Shown piece after piece: positions 15,705-24,739 of a DNA stretch of 40,340 bases. Made by a program: the position numbers and the translations under genes. Origin of the DNA: CAZSHX01 sp964606895 (lineage in GTDB: Bacteria > Bacteroidota > Ignavibacteria > Kapaibacteriales > UBA2268); NCBI GenBank assembly GCA_964606895.1, contig CAZSHX010000043.1:1-40340 (forward strand). Direction: 5' to 3'. Positions within the stretch are counted from its first letter, which is position 1, and each line of letters starts with the position of its first letter. A model generated the notes under the pieces. The model made no database searches. It was not told the DNA's origin and was given only the letters and a program-made list of their open reading frames with translations.

Positions 15705-18227
15705 ATGGCAAGTATTACAATAGATGGTTTAAAACTTGATGTCGCAACAGGGACAAGTATCCTGACTGCCGCAAAGAATGCAGGCATTTATATCCCTGTG
15801 CTATGCAGTCATCCAGATTTGAAACCTTTTGGTTCGATTGAACTTTCTGAACAAATTTTTCAGGGAGATAATATTTACACAAACGATGTAGGTGCAACTA
15901 CCGAAACGATCAGAGGTTGCGGGCTTTGCGTAGTGGAAATCGAAGGCAAACCCAATCCCATACCTTCCTGCAAAACTGTTGCTGAAGATGGAATGGTTAT
16001 CAGTACAAATTCAGAAACCGTTCGTACTGCAAGGCAGAAAAACCTTGTTCCCATTATGGCAAAACACCCTCATTCATGCCTGACATGCAGTCAGAGAGTT
16101 GGTTGCATAACACTTTCTGCAGATTGTTCAAATAGTGTAGTATTCAATGAAAGATGCTGTGAGCTTAACGGAAATTGCGAATTGCAACGCTTGTCAGATT
16201 ACGTTGGTATTGCTCCTGAAACTGCAAAATATCATCATTTGGGAATCCCCCGCATTGAAGACGAAGGATTGTTCATTCGGGACTATAATCTGTGTATTTC
16301 TTGCGGACAGTGCGTAAGAGCTTGTCAGCAACTTAGAAATGTATATGCTTTAGGTGCTGTTATCAACAACGGTAAACTTGTTATTGGCACTGTTAAAGGT
16401 AAATATTTATCTGAATCAGACTGCAGATTTTGCGGTGCTTGTGTTGAAGTTTGCCCGACAGGTGCAATTCAGGACAAACGTAAACCAAGATTAAAAGAAA
16501 CATTAGATTATCTTCCCTGCAGAACAAATTGTCCCGGAGATACCGATATTCCTGCTTACCTTAGATACATTGCAGAAGGAAATCCACAGGCTTCAGCTGA
16601 AGTAATTTCCTCAAAACTTTCATTTCCTCATTCGTTAGGAAAAGTTTGTTTTCATCCATGTGAATCGCATTGCAGAAGAGATGGTCTGTCGGGAGCAATT
16701 AATATCCGCGGTGCTAAAGATTATGCAATGTCTCACTCTGTTTTACCTCCACCTGAAAGATTACATGATACAGGAAAAAAGATTTCAATTATCGGTGCAG
16801 GTCCTGCAGGCTTAACAGCAGGATACTATTTATCTCTTAAAGGTCACCAAGTTACTGTTTTTGAACAAGAGGAAAAAATCGGAGGGATGCTCCAATACGG
16901 AATTCCAAGATACAGACTTCCCCAGGAAACTTTGCTCAAAGATCTGAACCGCCTTTTATTAAGTGGAATGGAAATCAAATTCAATTCTAAAATTGGTGAA
17001 GAAACCACTATCTCATCTTTACTTGAAAATGTTGCTGATGCTGTATATATAGCTGTTGGACTGTCTAAGAGCAGACGTATGCAAATTGAAATTCCCGAAA
17101 GCGAAAATATATTTTATGGTGTTGAATTTCTGAAATCGGTTGCGAAAGGTGAATTTTCGAATTCTCATTTTGAAGGAAAAGAAATCATTGTTGTCGGTGG
17201 GGGAAATGTTGCAAGCGATACAGCAAGAACGGCAATCAGACTCGGTGCGGTTAAAACAACAATGGTCTGCCTCGAAAAAGAAGGTGAAATGCCTGCTTAC
17301 AAACAAGAAATTGAAGAAGCACTCGAGGAAGGAATTATAATCCAAAATGGCTGGGGGTTGGAAAGTTTATCAGAAGCTGAGCGGGTAAATCTGAATTTAA
17401 TAAGATGTACAAATGTCTTTGACGATAAAGGCAATTTTTCTCCTCAATACAATGAATCTGAAAAATGCGAACTTATAGGAAATGTAGTAATCTTCTGTGT
17501 AGGGCAGACAGCCGATTTAAGTGTATTGTCTTCAAATGAGGATATATTATTAAGTAAAGGACTGATTCAAACAAAATCAGGTTCCTTTAAAACAAACACT
17601 ACAGGAGTTTTTGCAGGCGGAGATGTTGTTTCAGGTCCAAAGTCGGTTATTGACGCAATTGCTGCCGCAAAAGAAGCGGCAAGAGAGATTGATTTGTTTG
17701 TCGGTGGAGATGGTATCATAAGCGGTGATGAAAAAGCTGAAATCAGTTTCGATTCCAAAATTGGTAAGATTGTCAATTTTTCCAATTTTGAAAGAGTTCC
17801 TCAAAAGATGGCTGACCCATCAAACCGAAAATTAAGTTTTAACGCGGTCGAAAAGTGTTACGATGATGAATCAGCAAGATTTGAAACAGCAAGATGCCTT
17901 CAATGCAATTTGAGAATGAAAATCAATCAAAATCCTTATCCTCCTGAAAAGTATCTGGATTTTAATTCTGAGAACATTGAGAAAGTTCCATCAGAGGAAG
18001 GAGTTGTTCAACTTCTTAATTCTGATAAAGAAGTCTTTCTCATAAAAGGCTCAGATAATATGAAAAGCACTTTGCTCGGATTTTTTAACGAAGGAAAAGA
18101 AGCAAAATATTTTGTTCATGAGTTTGACCCTCTTTTTTCAAAAAGAGAGAGCGAACTTGTTCAACAATATCTTCAAAAGCATGGCGAAATGCCCGATAGC
18201 GGTGACGACCTCGATGATTTATTTTAA
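15705..18227 (+). CDS. bzdV: NAD(P)H:ferredoxin oxidoreductase, BzdV-like (NuoG-N + GltD fusion)
   Basis: This is an 840-residue iron-sulfur flavoprotein. Residues 1-110 are a 2Fe-2S domain (Cys34, Cys72, Cys75, Cys89) with an insertion of about 27 residues between the first two cysteines. About 121-160 is a NuoG-like His/Cys-rich stretch (HPHSCLTC..GC). Cys197/200/203/207 and Cys240/243/246/250 make two [4Fe-4S] sites. From about 265 onward a GltD-like module follows, with its own N-terminal cysteines (272, 276, 315, 319, 323), an FAD site GAGPAGLTAGYY (about 364-375), an NAD(P)H site VVGGGNVASD (about 490) and a C-terminal GVFAGGDVVSGP. It most likely reduces the adjacent ferredoxin with NAD(P)H for ring reduction, as proposed for BzdV. 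The last 150 residues are a divergent extension. Whether it bifurcates electrons cannot be told. Confidence 0.82.
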   Translation: MASITIDGLKLDVATGTSILTAAKNAGIYIPVLCSHPDLKPFGSIELSEQIFQGDNIYTNDVGATTETIRGCGLCVVEIEGKPNPIPSCKTVAEDGMVISTNSETVRTARQKNLVPIMAKHPHSCLTCSQRVGCITLSADCSNSVVFNERCCELNGNCELQRLSDYVGIAPETAKYHHLGIPRIEDEGLFIRDYNLCISCGQCVRACQQLRNVYALGAVINNGKLVIGTVKGKYLSESDCRFCGACVEVCPTGAIQDKRKPRLKETLDYLPCRTNCPGDTDIPAYLRYIAEGNPQASAEVISSKLSFPHSLGKVCFHPCESHCRRDGLSGAINIRGAKDYAMSHSVLPPPERLHDTGKKISIIGAGPAGLTAGYYLSLKGHQVTVFEQEEKIGGMLQYGIPRYRLPQETLLKDLNRLLLSGMEIKFNSKIGEETTISSLLENVADAVYIAVGLSKSRRMQIEIPESENIFYGVEFLKSVAKGEFSNSHFEGKEIIVVGGGNVASDTARTAIRLGAVKTTMVCLEKEGEMPAYKQEIEEALEEGIIIQNGWGLESLSEAERVNLNLIRCTNVFDDKGNFSPQYNESEKCELIGNVVIFCVGQTADLSVLSSNEDILLSKGLIQTKSGSFKTNTTGVFAGGDVVSGPKSVIDAIAAAKEAAREIDLFVGGDGIISGDEKAEISFDSKIGKIVNFSNFERVPQKMADPSNRKLSFNAVEKCYDDESARFETARCLQCNLRMKINQNPYPPEKYLDFNSENIEKVPSEEGVVQLLNSDKEVFLIKGSDNMKSTLLGFFNEGKEAKYFVHEFDPLFSKRESELVQQYLQKHGEMPDSGDDLDDLF

Positions 18228-18248
18228 TATTTACTTCTAATTTTTTTA

Positions 18249-19259
18249 ATGACTGAAAAGATAAATATTTGGGAAAAGAAAAACATCACGGATGACAACC
18301 GTGTTGATGATTTTGTAGAACTATATGAATCTATGGGATTTGAAGTAAAAGTTGAAGATTACCGAAGCGACAACTGCACAACAGATTGTAATGAATGTAT
18401 GACAGGATCGCCCGAAAAATTCAAGGTGATTTATACTAAACCTGCAGATAATTTTGAAGATGAACTGTTCGACGATAAAAAAACGATTTATGCAGGCATT
18501 GATATAGGTTCTTCTCGAACAAAAGTTGTTTTGCTTGATGATGATAAGAACATTATTGGTTTTTCTGTCAGGAAATCGGGTTCGGACTTTGCAAATACAG
18601 CAAAACACTGTCTCGACGATTCTCTTAAAATGGCAGGATTAAAATTGGAAGATGTAAGTAGGACTGTTTCTACAGGTTACGGGAAAACAAATGTTGAGTT
18701 TGCCAATTTTAATAAAACAGAAATCAGCTGTCATGCAAAAGGCTGTTATCACTATTTCCCTGAAGCTATCAGCATTATTGATATTGGCGGGCAAGACAAT
18801 AAAATAATAAAATTAGATAAAGAAGGAAAAAGAACAAGTTTTAAAATGAATAGAAAATGTGCCGCTGGTACGGGTGCTTTTCTTGAAGAAATGGCAATGA
18901 GACTCGATGTACCGATTGAGGAAATGAACGGTCTTGCAGAAAGTTCAGAGGAAATGGTTAGAATAGGTAGTTACTGTACTGTCTTTTCTGCTACCGAAGT
19001 TTTGGAAAATATCCGCATGGGCAAAAGAGTTACGGATTTAGCAAAAGGTTTGTTCTATTCGGTTTTGAAAAGAGTATTAGAAATGGATTCGCTCGAAGGA
19101 AAAATAGTCATGACAGGCGGTGTTGTTGCTTATAATCCTGTTTTAGTAAAAATGGCAGGCGAAGAACTCGGAGTAGAAATTTCTGTTGCCGAGTATCCGC
19201 AGTTGACAGGTGCAATTGGTGCGGCTTTATATGCTTTGGAATCAAATAATGAAAAATGA
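18249..19259 (+). CDS. acyl-CoA dehydratase activase / DCCP reductase-like ATPase with N-terminal Cys extension
   Basis: The 336-residue protein has a C-terminal activase domain (from about residue 80): GIDIGSSRTKVV, DIGGQDNKI and cluster cysteines Cys204 (KCAAGTGAF) and Cys243 (YCTVFSATE), ending AIGAALYA. It is a third ASKHA ATPase in the operon, closer to HgdC/YjiL-type homodimeric activases than to BzdP/Q. The first 78 residues are extra and contain Cys43, Cys47 and Cys50 (C-x3-C-x2-C), a possible additional metal site. It lies 16 bp upstream of a single dehydratase-family subunit, its probable partner. I infer that it injects electrons into that partner with ATP. A spare activase for benzoyl-CoA reductase is the alternative. 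Confidence 0.8.
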   Translation: MTEKINIWEKKNITDDNRVDDFVELYESMGFEVKVEDYRSDNCTTDCNECMTGSPEKFKVIYTKPADNFEDELFDDKKTIYAGIDIGSSRTKVVLLDDDKNIIGFSVRKSGSDFANTAKHCLDDSLKMAGLKLEDVSRTVSTGYGKTNVEFANFNKTEISCHAKGCYHYFPEAISIIDIGGQDNKIIKLDKEGKRTSFKMNRKCAAGTGAFLEEMAMRLDVPIEEMNGLAESSEEMVRIGSYCTVFSATEVLENIRMGKRVTDLAKGLFYSVLKRVLEMDSLEGKIVMTGGVVAYNPVLVKMAGEELGVEISVAEYPQLTGAIGAALYALESNNEK

Positions 19260-19265
19260 ATAATT

Positions 19266-19270
19266 GAGGA
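19266..19270 (+). promoter_or_regulatory. ribosome binding site deciding the 19276 start
   Basis: GAGGA lies 5 nt before the ATG at 19276. It supports that start over an in-frame TTG at 19264, which would have no binding site. Confidence 0.7.
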
Positions 19271-19275
19271 TAGTA

Positions 19276-20523
19276 ATGTCTGAACAAAAAATTGTTAAAA
19301 GAAAAAAAATTGAAGCTACTGACTTAATGAACAAATACATGGCTGAGTATTTTCTCGAATTGGACAGATGTGCAAGAACAGGAGAAAAGAAAGTTGCCTG
19401 GTGCACAAGTGTAGGTCCAACTGAACTTTTACATTCCCTGGGCTATGCTGTTCATTATCCTGAAAATCACGGTGCAATGCTTGGAGCAACCCGCATGGCT
19501 TCGGATTTAATTCCTTATGCCAATGCACTCGGATATTCTCCTGATATTTGTTCATACCTTACAGCGGATATTGGTTCTTACGTTACAAACAATACTCCGC
19601 TGACAAAAGCCTACGGAATTGAGAAAATTCCAAAACCTGATGTTCTTGTTTTCGACACAAATCAGTGCCGCGATGTACAGGACTGGATGGCATGGTATGC
19701 CAGGGAATTAAATGTGCCGATTATGGGCATTTACGCTCCGAAATATCCGAATGAGATTAATGAGATTCACGTTCGTTCAATGGCTAAGCAAACAGAAGAT
19801 TTAGTGAAACCGCTGGAAGAAATTTCAGGTAATAAATTCGACATTGATAAATTAAGAGAAATCCTGAAATTATCAAGAGAATGTACCGAACTTTGGGGAA
19901 AAGTCCTTCGGACAGCTTCTGCTAAACCTTCTCCTCTGACTTTCTTCGACGGAACAATTCACATGGGTCCCGCTGTTGTTCTAAGGGGCACAACTCAAGC
20001 TGTTGATTATTATAAGGTACTTCTGAAGGAATTAGAAGAAAGAGTGTCAACCGGAGAAGGTGCTGTTGAAAATGAAAAATTCCGTTTATATTGGGATGGT
20101 ATGCCGATTTGGGGAAGAATCAGAGCTCATTCAGAACTTTTCAGTGGTTTAAAAACAAATGTGCTGGCTTCAACATATTGCAACAGTTGGATATTTTCTG
20201 CCTTTGATGAAAATGACCCGTTTAACAGCATGGCAAGAGCTTATGCTGAAATTTTCATTGTTCGCTCAGAAGATTCCAAGGAAAAATACATAAAAAATAT
20301 GATTGATTTATATTATATTGACGGTATTATTTATCATGATTCTAAAACCTGTCCTGCCAATTCAAACTGCAGATACGGTATGCACAAACGAATTGAGATG
20401 AAAACGGGTGTGCCGAGTCTTGTGATTAACGGTGATTTGAACGACATGAGATTAGTCTCGGACGAGCAGACAAAAACAAATGTAGAAGCCTTTATTGAAC
20501 AACTTGAGGAGAATCAGAACTAA
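19276..20523 (+). CDS. double-cubane-cluster-protein-like single-subunit dehydratase-family reductase
   Basis: From the ATG at 19276 the protein has 415 residues and belongs to the HgdB/BcrB/YjiM superfamily (2-hydroxyacyl-CoA dehydratase D component). The three usual ligand regions are present: Cys92 (PDICSYLTADIG), Cys131 (DTNQCRDVQDW) and Cys359 (HDSKTCP). Three more well-placed cysteines, Cys43 (AWCTSVGPTE), Cys302 (STYCNSW) and Cys365 (NSNCRYGM), bring the total to six. This matches the number needed for an [Fe8S9] double cubane as in Carboxydothermus DCCP, whose genes also pair one subunit with one activase. True dehydratases and benzoyl-CoA reductase have two different subunits, and no second one is here. 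The substrate is unknown; ATP-driven low-potential reduction is inferred. Cys32 and Cys203 are extra. Confidence 0.75.
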   Translation: MSEQKIVKRKKIEATDLMNKYMAEYFLELDRCARTGEKKVAWCTSVGPTELLHSLGYAVHYPENHGAMLGATRMASDLIPYANALGYSPDICSYLTADIGSYVTNNTPLTKAYGIEKIPKPDVLVFDTNQCRDVQDWMAWYARELNVPIMGIYAPKYPNEINEIHVRSMAKQTEDLVKPLEEISGNKFDIDKLREILKLSRECTELWGKVLRTASAKPSPLTFFDGTIHMGPAVVLRGTTQAVDYYKVLLKELEERVSTGEGAVENEKFRLYWDGMPIWGRIRAHSELFSGLKTNVLASTYCNSWIFSAFDENDPFNSMARAYAEIFIVRSEDSKEKYIKNMIDLYYIDGIIYHDSKTCPANSNCRYGMHKRIEMKTGVPSLVINGDLNDMRLVSDEQTKTNVEAFIEQLEENQN

Positions 20524-22610
20524 TGCTGTATTCATTATTCCACCCAAGATCAGTCGCTATAATTGGTGCATCTACTAAAGATTTGTCAATTGGAAATGTA
20601 ATAACGAAAAACCTGTTACATTATAAATTTAATGGTGCTATTTATCCAATAAACCCCACTGCACCTGAAGTTCGTGGAGTAAAGGCTTATCCGTCGGTTC
20701 TTGATTGCCCCGGAGATGTTGACCTTGTCCATATTTCAATACCAAGTAAATTTGTTCCTTCTGCCATTGATGAATGCGGCAGAAAAGGCGTAAAGAATAT
20801 TATCATCAATAGTGCAGGATTTAAAGAAATAGGGGAGGTGGGAATTGCTCTCGAGAAAGAATCAGTTGCTATTGCCCAAAAATACGGCATGAGACTTTTC
20901 GGACCTAACTGCCAGGGAATTATAAATACTCATCCAGATTATAAAGCTTACTGCGATTTCACATTTACCTACCCGAAGCCGGGGAATATTTCCATTGTCG
21001 CTCAAAGCGGCGGAGTAGGGGCGGTTTTGATGCAAAGATTTTACGATCTTGATATGGGATTGAGATTTTACGCCTCAAACGGTAATGCCTGCGATGTTTC
21101 AATCCCCGAAATAATTGAATATTATGGTAATGATGAAGAAACAAAAGTTATCGTTCTGTATGTGGAAGCATTTACAAATCCTCTTGAATTTATGGAAATT
21201 GCAAGAAAAGTAACTGCGAAAAAACCAATCCTTGCAATGCGTTCCGGAAGAACCGAACAGGGAGCTAAAGCCGCTGTCTCTCATACCGGCGGACTCGCCG
21301 GAGCAGGACTTTCGACTGAATTGATTTTCAAAAAAACAGGGATTCTAACTTTCCGTGATGAAGAGGAAATGTGTCAGGCGGCAATCGCTTTTGCCTCCCA
21401 GCCGATTCCCAAAAGTAACCGAGTAGGAATTATTACCGATACAGGCGGACCCGCAATTATAGCTACTGATAGTCTAGTTGAAGGCGGACTCGAAATGCCT
21501 GAACTATCCGAAAAAGCTAAACTGTTTTTAAAAGACAGATTATATTCTGAGGCTTCAATTGCAAATCCGATTGACGTTCTTGCAACTGCGGCGGCTGTTC
21601 ATTGGCGTTCCGCTATGGATGCATTGATGGATGAAGAGCAGATTGACAGTATTTATATTAATTTCGTAACCCCGCCCTTTGTAGATTGCGAAGCAGTTGC
21701 CAGGGAAATGGCTGAAATCAGCAATATGAGGAAAAAGCCAGTCGTTTGTAACTACATGACCGATAAGGAACAATGGACAGCGACAACTGCAGTTATGAAA
21801 TCAGGAAATATTCCTTGTTACGATTTCCCCGAGATGGCGGCAAAAGCTCTTTCATCTTTGGTAAATTATCGTAACATATTAGATAGAAAAATTGAAGAAC
21901 CAAAAGTATTCAGCGACTCAGACAAGACTAAAGTGCAAAATATAATTCAAAAAGCACTTAGTGACAGAAGAACAATTTTAAATTCTCAAGAAGTGTATTC
22001 CATTCTTGAAGCTTATGGTATTAACACAGCTCCATGGAATTTACTTTCGACTGTTGATTCAGCCGTTTCAGCCGCTGAAGCTATGGGATACCCTGTTGTA
22101 CTTAAAGCGGACTCCGAGAAAATCATTCACAAAAGTGACAGCGGAGGGGTTGTATTAAATCTAAAAAACTCAGAAGAATTGAAAGTAGCCGCCAATGTAA
22201 TGGCTGAAAAATTCAATTCTGATGATTTGAAATTTTTTGTTCAAAAATTCCTTCCGGGCGGTAAGGAAGTTATTATCGGTGCCACTTCCGAACGCGGTCT
22301 CGGTCATTTGATTATGTTCGGAATGGGTGGAATTTTTGTTGAGCTTCTTAAAGATGTGGCTTTCTGTCTGACTCCTGTTTCACAACCTGAAGCCGAGGAA
22401 ATGACTGAATCCATAAAAACAGCTAAGATTTTGAAGGGTTTTCGTGGTGATAAAGGTGCTGATATTCCAAAGTTAATCGAAACTATTCAGAGAATATCTC
22501 AGCTTGTAACCGAGAATCCCCAAATTTCCGAAATGGATTTGAATCCTGTTGCGGCTTTTGAAAATACTGTTTTTGTGGTAGATGCAAGAATAAAATTACA
22601 AAACATATAA
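20523..22610 (+). CDS. NDP-forming acyl-CoA synthetase (acetate-CoA ligase, ADP-forming family)
   Basis: The 695-residue protein fuses alpha and beta parts. Residues 1-125 are a CoA-binding Rossmann domain (SVAIIGAS, LFGPNCQGI), followed by succinyl-CoA-synthetase-like domains with the phosphohistidine loop AAVSHTGGLAG (His254). From about residue 480 there is an ATP-grasp domain (GYPVVLKADSEKIIHKSD, GGVVLNL). It interconverts an acyl-CoA plus ADP and Pi with acid plus ATP. Its ATG overlaps the preceding stop by one base (TAATG). In this operon it might activate benzoate, 4-hydroxybenzoate or another acid, or conserve energy from an acyl-CoA product. No AMP-forming benzoate-CoA ligase is in the window. 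Substrate cannot be read from the sequence. Confidence 0.87.
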   Translation: MLYSLFHPRSVAIIGASTKDLSIGNVITKNLLHYKFNGAIYPINPTAPEVRGVKAYPSVLDCPGDVDLVHISIPSKFVPSAIDECGRKGVKNIIINSAGFKEIGEVGIALEKESVAIAQKYGMRLFGPNCQGIINTHPDYKAYCDFTFTYPKPGNISIVAQSGGVGAVLMQRFYDLDMGLRFYASNGNACDVSIPEIIEYYGNDEETKVIVLYVEAFTNPLEFMEIARKVTAKKPILAMRSGRTEQGAKAAVSHTGGLAGAGLSTELIFKKTGILTFRDEEEMCQAAIAFASQPIPKSNRVGIITDTGGPAIIATDSLVEGGLEMPELSEKAKLFLKDRLYSEASIANPIDVLATAAAVHWRSAMDALMDEEQIDSIYINFVTPPFVDCEAVAREMAEISNMRKKPVVCNYMTDKEQWTATTAVMKSGNIPCYDFPEMAAKALSSLVNYRNILDRKIEEPKVFSDSDKTKVQNIIQKALSDRRTILNSQEVYSILEAYGINTAPWNLLSTVDSAVSAAEAMGYPVVLKADSEKIIHKSDSGGVVLNLKNSEELKVAANVMAEKFNSDDLKFFVQKFLPGGKEVIIGATSERGLGHLIMFGMGGIFVELLKDVAFCLTPVSQPEAEEMTESIKTAKILKGFRGDKGADIPKLIETIQRISQLVTENPQISEMDLNPVAAFENTVFVVDARIKLQNI

Positions 22611-22622
22611 ATATAAAAAAAC

Positions 22623-23591
22623 ATGAATACACAGAAATATAAAATAGGTGTTGTAGGGCTTGGTCCAGTCGGAATGATACTTGCAGTTCATTTCAAACAA
22701 GCAGGCTGCAACGTTGCTATCTGCGATTTAAATCAGGAAAAAATCGAACTGATTAAAAATGAAGGAATAAGAATAGTTGGTGAAATCGAAAAATCATCTC
22801 ATTTCGATGAAATATATAGTTCGCTTGAAGAAATGCTGAGCAGCGGTGTTAATCTTCTTGTAAGCTGTGTTAAGTCCTATCGGGTTGACAATATGATTAA
22901 AACATTGAAAGATCACAAAGATGAACTTTATATATTAAGTGCACAAAACGGTATTGACATCGGTCAGAAATATATGGCTTGTATTGATGAATCAAGGATT
23001 CTCAGAATGATCGTCAATTTTGCAGGGAATTTTGTAAAGCTGAATGAAATTAAAATGACTTTCACTACTCCACCTCATTTTATTGCTTCCATAAATGACA
23101 CTTGCACAGATGTGGCAAAATGGATAGCGTCAATTCTGTCATTTACTGACCAAGAAACACAGGTAATTGATTCTTATGCTCTTTTTGATGAAGTCTGGAA
23201 AAAGACAATTCTGGTTTCATCAATCAGTGCATTATGTGGAATCTCGAAACTTACCATTAAGGAAGCAATGCAGTCCAGTGATACTATCGAAGTTATAGAG
23301 CAAACCATTCTCGAAGCTATGCAGGTAGCTAAGGCAGAAGGAATAAGATTTGCGGATAACTTCGTAAAAATCTGTATGCGTGACCTGAAAAATACAGGCG
23401 ACCATTTCCCATCTCTTGGTGTTGATATCTTACAGGGAGGCGAAACTGAAATTGATTATAATAATGGAAAAATTGTGGAATATGGCAGAAAACATTACAT
23501 TCAGACACCACTGAATTTAACATTTACAAACCTGGTGAATGCTGTATCGAATAAAAATTTGGGAAAAATTTCGAGTTTATTTAACAAGTAA
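22623..23591 (+). CDS. ketopantoate reductase (ApbA/PanE)-family dehydrogenase, paralog 1
   Basis: The 322-residue protein has an N-terminal Rossmann fold (GVVGLGPVGM), then LSAQNGID and a C-terminal helical domain with the catalytic Lys in VWKKTIL and the TEIDYNNGKIVEYGRK element that carries the family's conserved Glu. The Asn that normally follows the catalytic Lys by four residues is Val here and a second conserved Asn is Ser, so 2-dehydropantoate is probably not the substrate. The family also includes D-2-hydroxyacid (D-mandelate type) dehydrogenases. A close paralog lies two genes downstream with an aminotransferase between them. Role: likely NAD(P)H-dependent reduction of a 2-keto acid or the reverse; this is inferred. 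Confidence 0.8.
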   Translation: MNTQKYKIGVVGLGPVGMILAVHFKQAGCNVAICDLNQEKIELIKNEGIRIVGEIEKSSHFDEIYSSLEEMLSSGVNLLVSCVKSYRVDNMIKTLKDHKDELYILSAQNGIDIGQKYMACIDESRILRMIVNFAGNFVKLNEIKMTFTTPPHFIASINDTCTDVAKWIASILSFTDQETQVIDSYALFDEVWKKTILVSSISALCGISKLTIKEAMQSSDTIEVIEQTILEAMQVAKAEGIRFADNFVKICMRDLKNTGDHFPSLGVDILQGGETEIDYNNGKIVEYGRKHYIQTPLNLTFTNLVNAVSNKNLGKISSLFNK

Positions 23592-23599
23592 TTATTTTT

Positions 23600-23605
23600 G
23601 GAAAG
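23600..23605 (+). promoter_or_regulatory. ribosome binding site deciding the 23613 start
   Basis: GGAAAG stands 7 nt before the ATG at 23613 and overlaps the upstream in-frame TTG at 23598, which makes the TTG start unlikely. Confidence 0.6.
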
Positions 23606-23612
23606 AATTTAT

Positions 23613-24710
23613 ATGCCGTTAGTACCAAACCATATTCAGGAACTCCGTCCTTACGACCCGGGCAAACCGATTGATGATGTTATGCGAGAATATGGGCTGA
23701 AATATGTTATAAAAATGGCTTCAAATGAAAATCCGCTCGGAGTATCCCCACAGGCTATTCAGGCTATGATGGCATCCATTTACCAGATTAACCGTTACCC
23801 CGACATTGCAAGTAAAATTCTATGTGCTAAACTTTCAGAAGTCTATAATTTGGAAGTGGATAATATAATAACCGGACATGGTTCTGAAGCAATTTTGAGT
23901 GTAATCATCCGAACTTTTCTATGCGATGATGATGAAGTCCTGACTTCCGAAGGCACATTTGTCGGTTTTTATGTTATTGCAAACGCAAGAGGGATTAAAC
24001 CTATTACGATTCCATTGAAAGACTACCGTTTTGATTTGCCAGCTATTGCTGACGCAATAACAGAGAAAACAAAAATAATTTATCTTGTTAATCCCAACAA
24101 TCCAACTGGAAACATATTTACAAAAGCTGAATTCGAGGATTTTGTAAAAAGAGTTCCACCTGATGTACTTATCATTATGGATGAAGCATATCATGAGTTT
24201 GTTCATGGTCGTGCTGATTATCCTGATTCAATGCTTTACAGACTTGACAATGTAATTACTTTAAGAACTTTCTCTAAGGCTTATGGGTTAGCCGGAATAA
24301 GATTAGGATACGGTTTCGCTCAAAAGGAATTAATTAAGAATCTAATGAAGGTAAGACTGCCTTTCGAACCCGGTATCCCTTCGCAAATGGCAGGTGTTGC
24401 CGCTTTGAACGACTATCAGTTTCTTGAATACTATCTGGATTTGAACCAAAAAGGTCTGAAATATATATATAATCTATATGAAAGACTTGGAATTAGATAT
24501 ATTAAATCTGATGCTAATTTTGTTATGAGTATTTTTGATTCCGCTGAAACAGTTGATAAAATCGTTGGGAAACTTCTGACAAAAGGTGTTATTGTTCGCG
24601 GTCTGAAAGCATTTGGTCTTCCGCATTGCCTCAGGGTTACTGTCGGATTGCAGAAAGAAAATGAATATTTTGCTGAAAAGCTCGAAGAAGTTTTAAATGA
24701 AATCAATTAA
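23613..24710 (+). CDS. class II aminotransferase, histidinol-phosphate aminotransferase-like
   Basis: The 365-residue PLP enzyme of fold type I has SNENPLG, a GHGSEAIL phosphate-binding region, NPNNPTGN, DEAYHEF, the Schiff-base Lys in RTFSKAYGLAGIRLGYG and a C-terminal LRVTVG with the substrate-carboxylate Arg. HisC-like enzymes also transaminate aromatic amino acids, and no other histidine-synthesis gene is near. It sits between two ketopantoate-reductase-like paralogs with gaps of 21 and 29 bp, so it probably acts on the same metabolite as they do, for example converting an aromatic amino acid to its 2-keto acid, which a dehydrogenase could then reduce. That route is a hypothesis. Confidence 0.82.
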   Translation: MPLVPNHIQELRPYDPGKPIDDVMREYGLKYVIKMASNENPLGVSPQAIQAMMASIYQINRYPDIASKILCAKLSEVYNLEVDNIITGHGSEAILSVIIRTFLCDDDEVLTSEGTFVGFYVIANARGIKPITIPLKDYRFDLPAIADAITEKTKIIYLVNPNNPTGNIFTKAEFEDFVKRVPPDVLIIMDEAYHEFVHGRADYPDSMLYRLDNVITLRTFSKAYGLAGIRLGYGFAQKELIKNLMKVRLPFEPGIPSQMAGVAALNDYQFLEYYLDLNQKGLKYIYNLYERLGIRYIKSDANFVMSIFDSAETVDKIVGKLLTKGVIVRGLKAFGLPHCLRVTVGLQKENEYFAEKLEEVLNEIN

Positions 24711-24739
24711 TAATTTACAATATACTCTAAAGAAAAACC

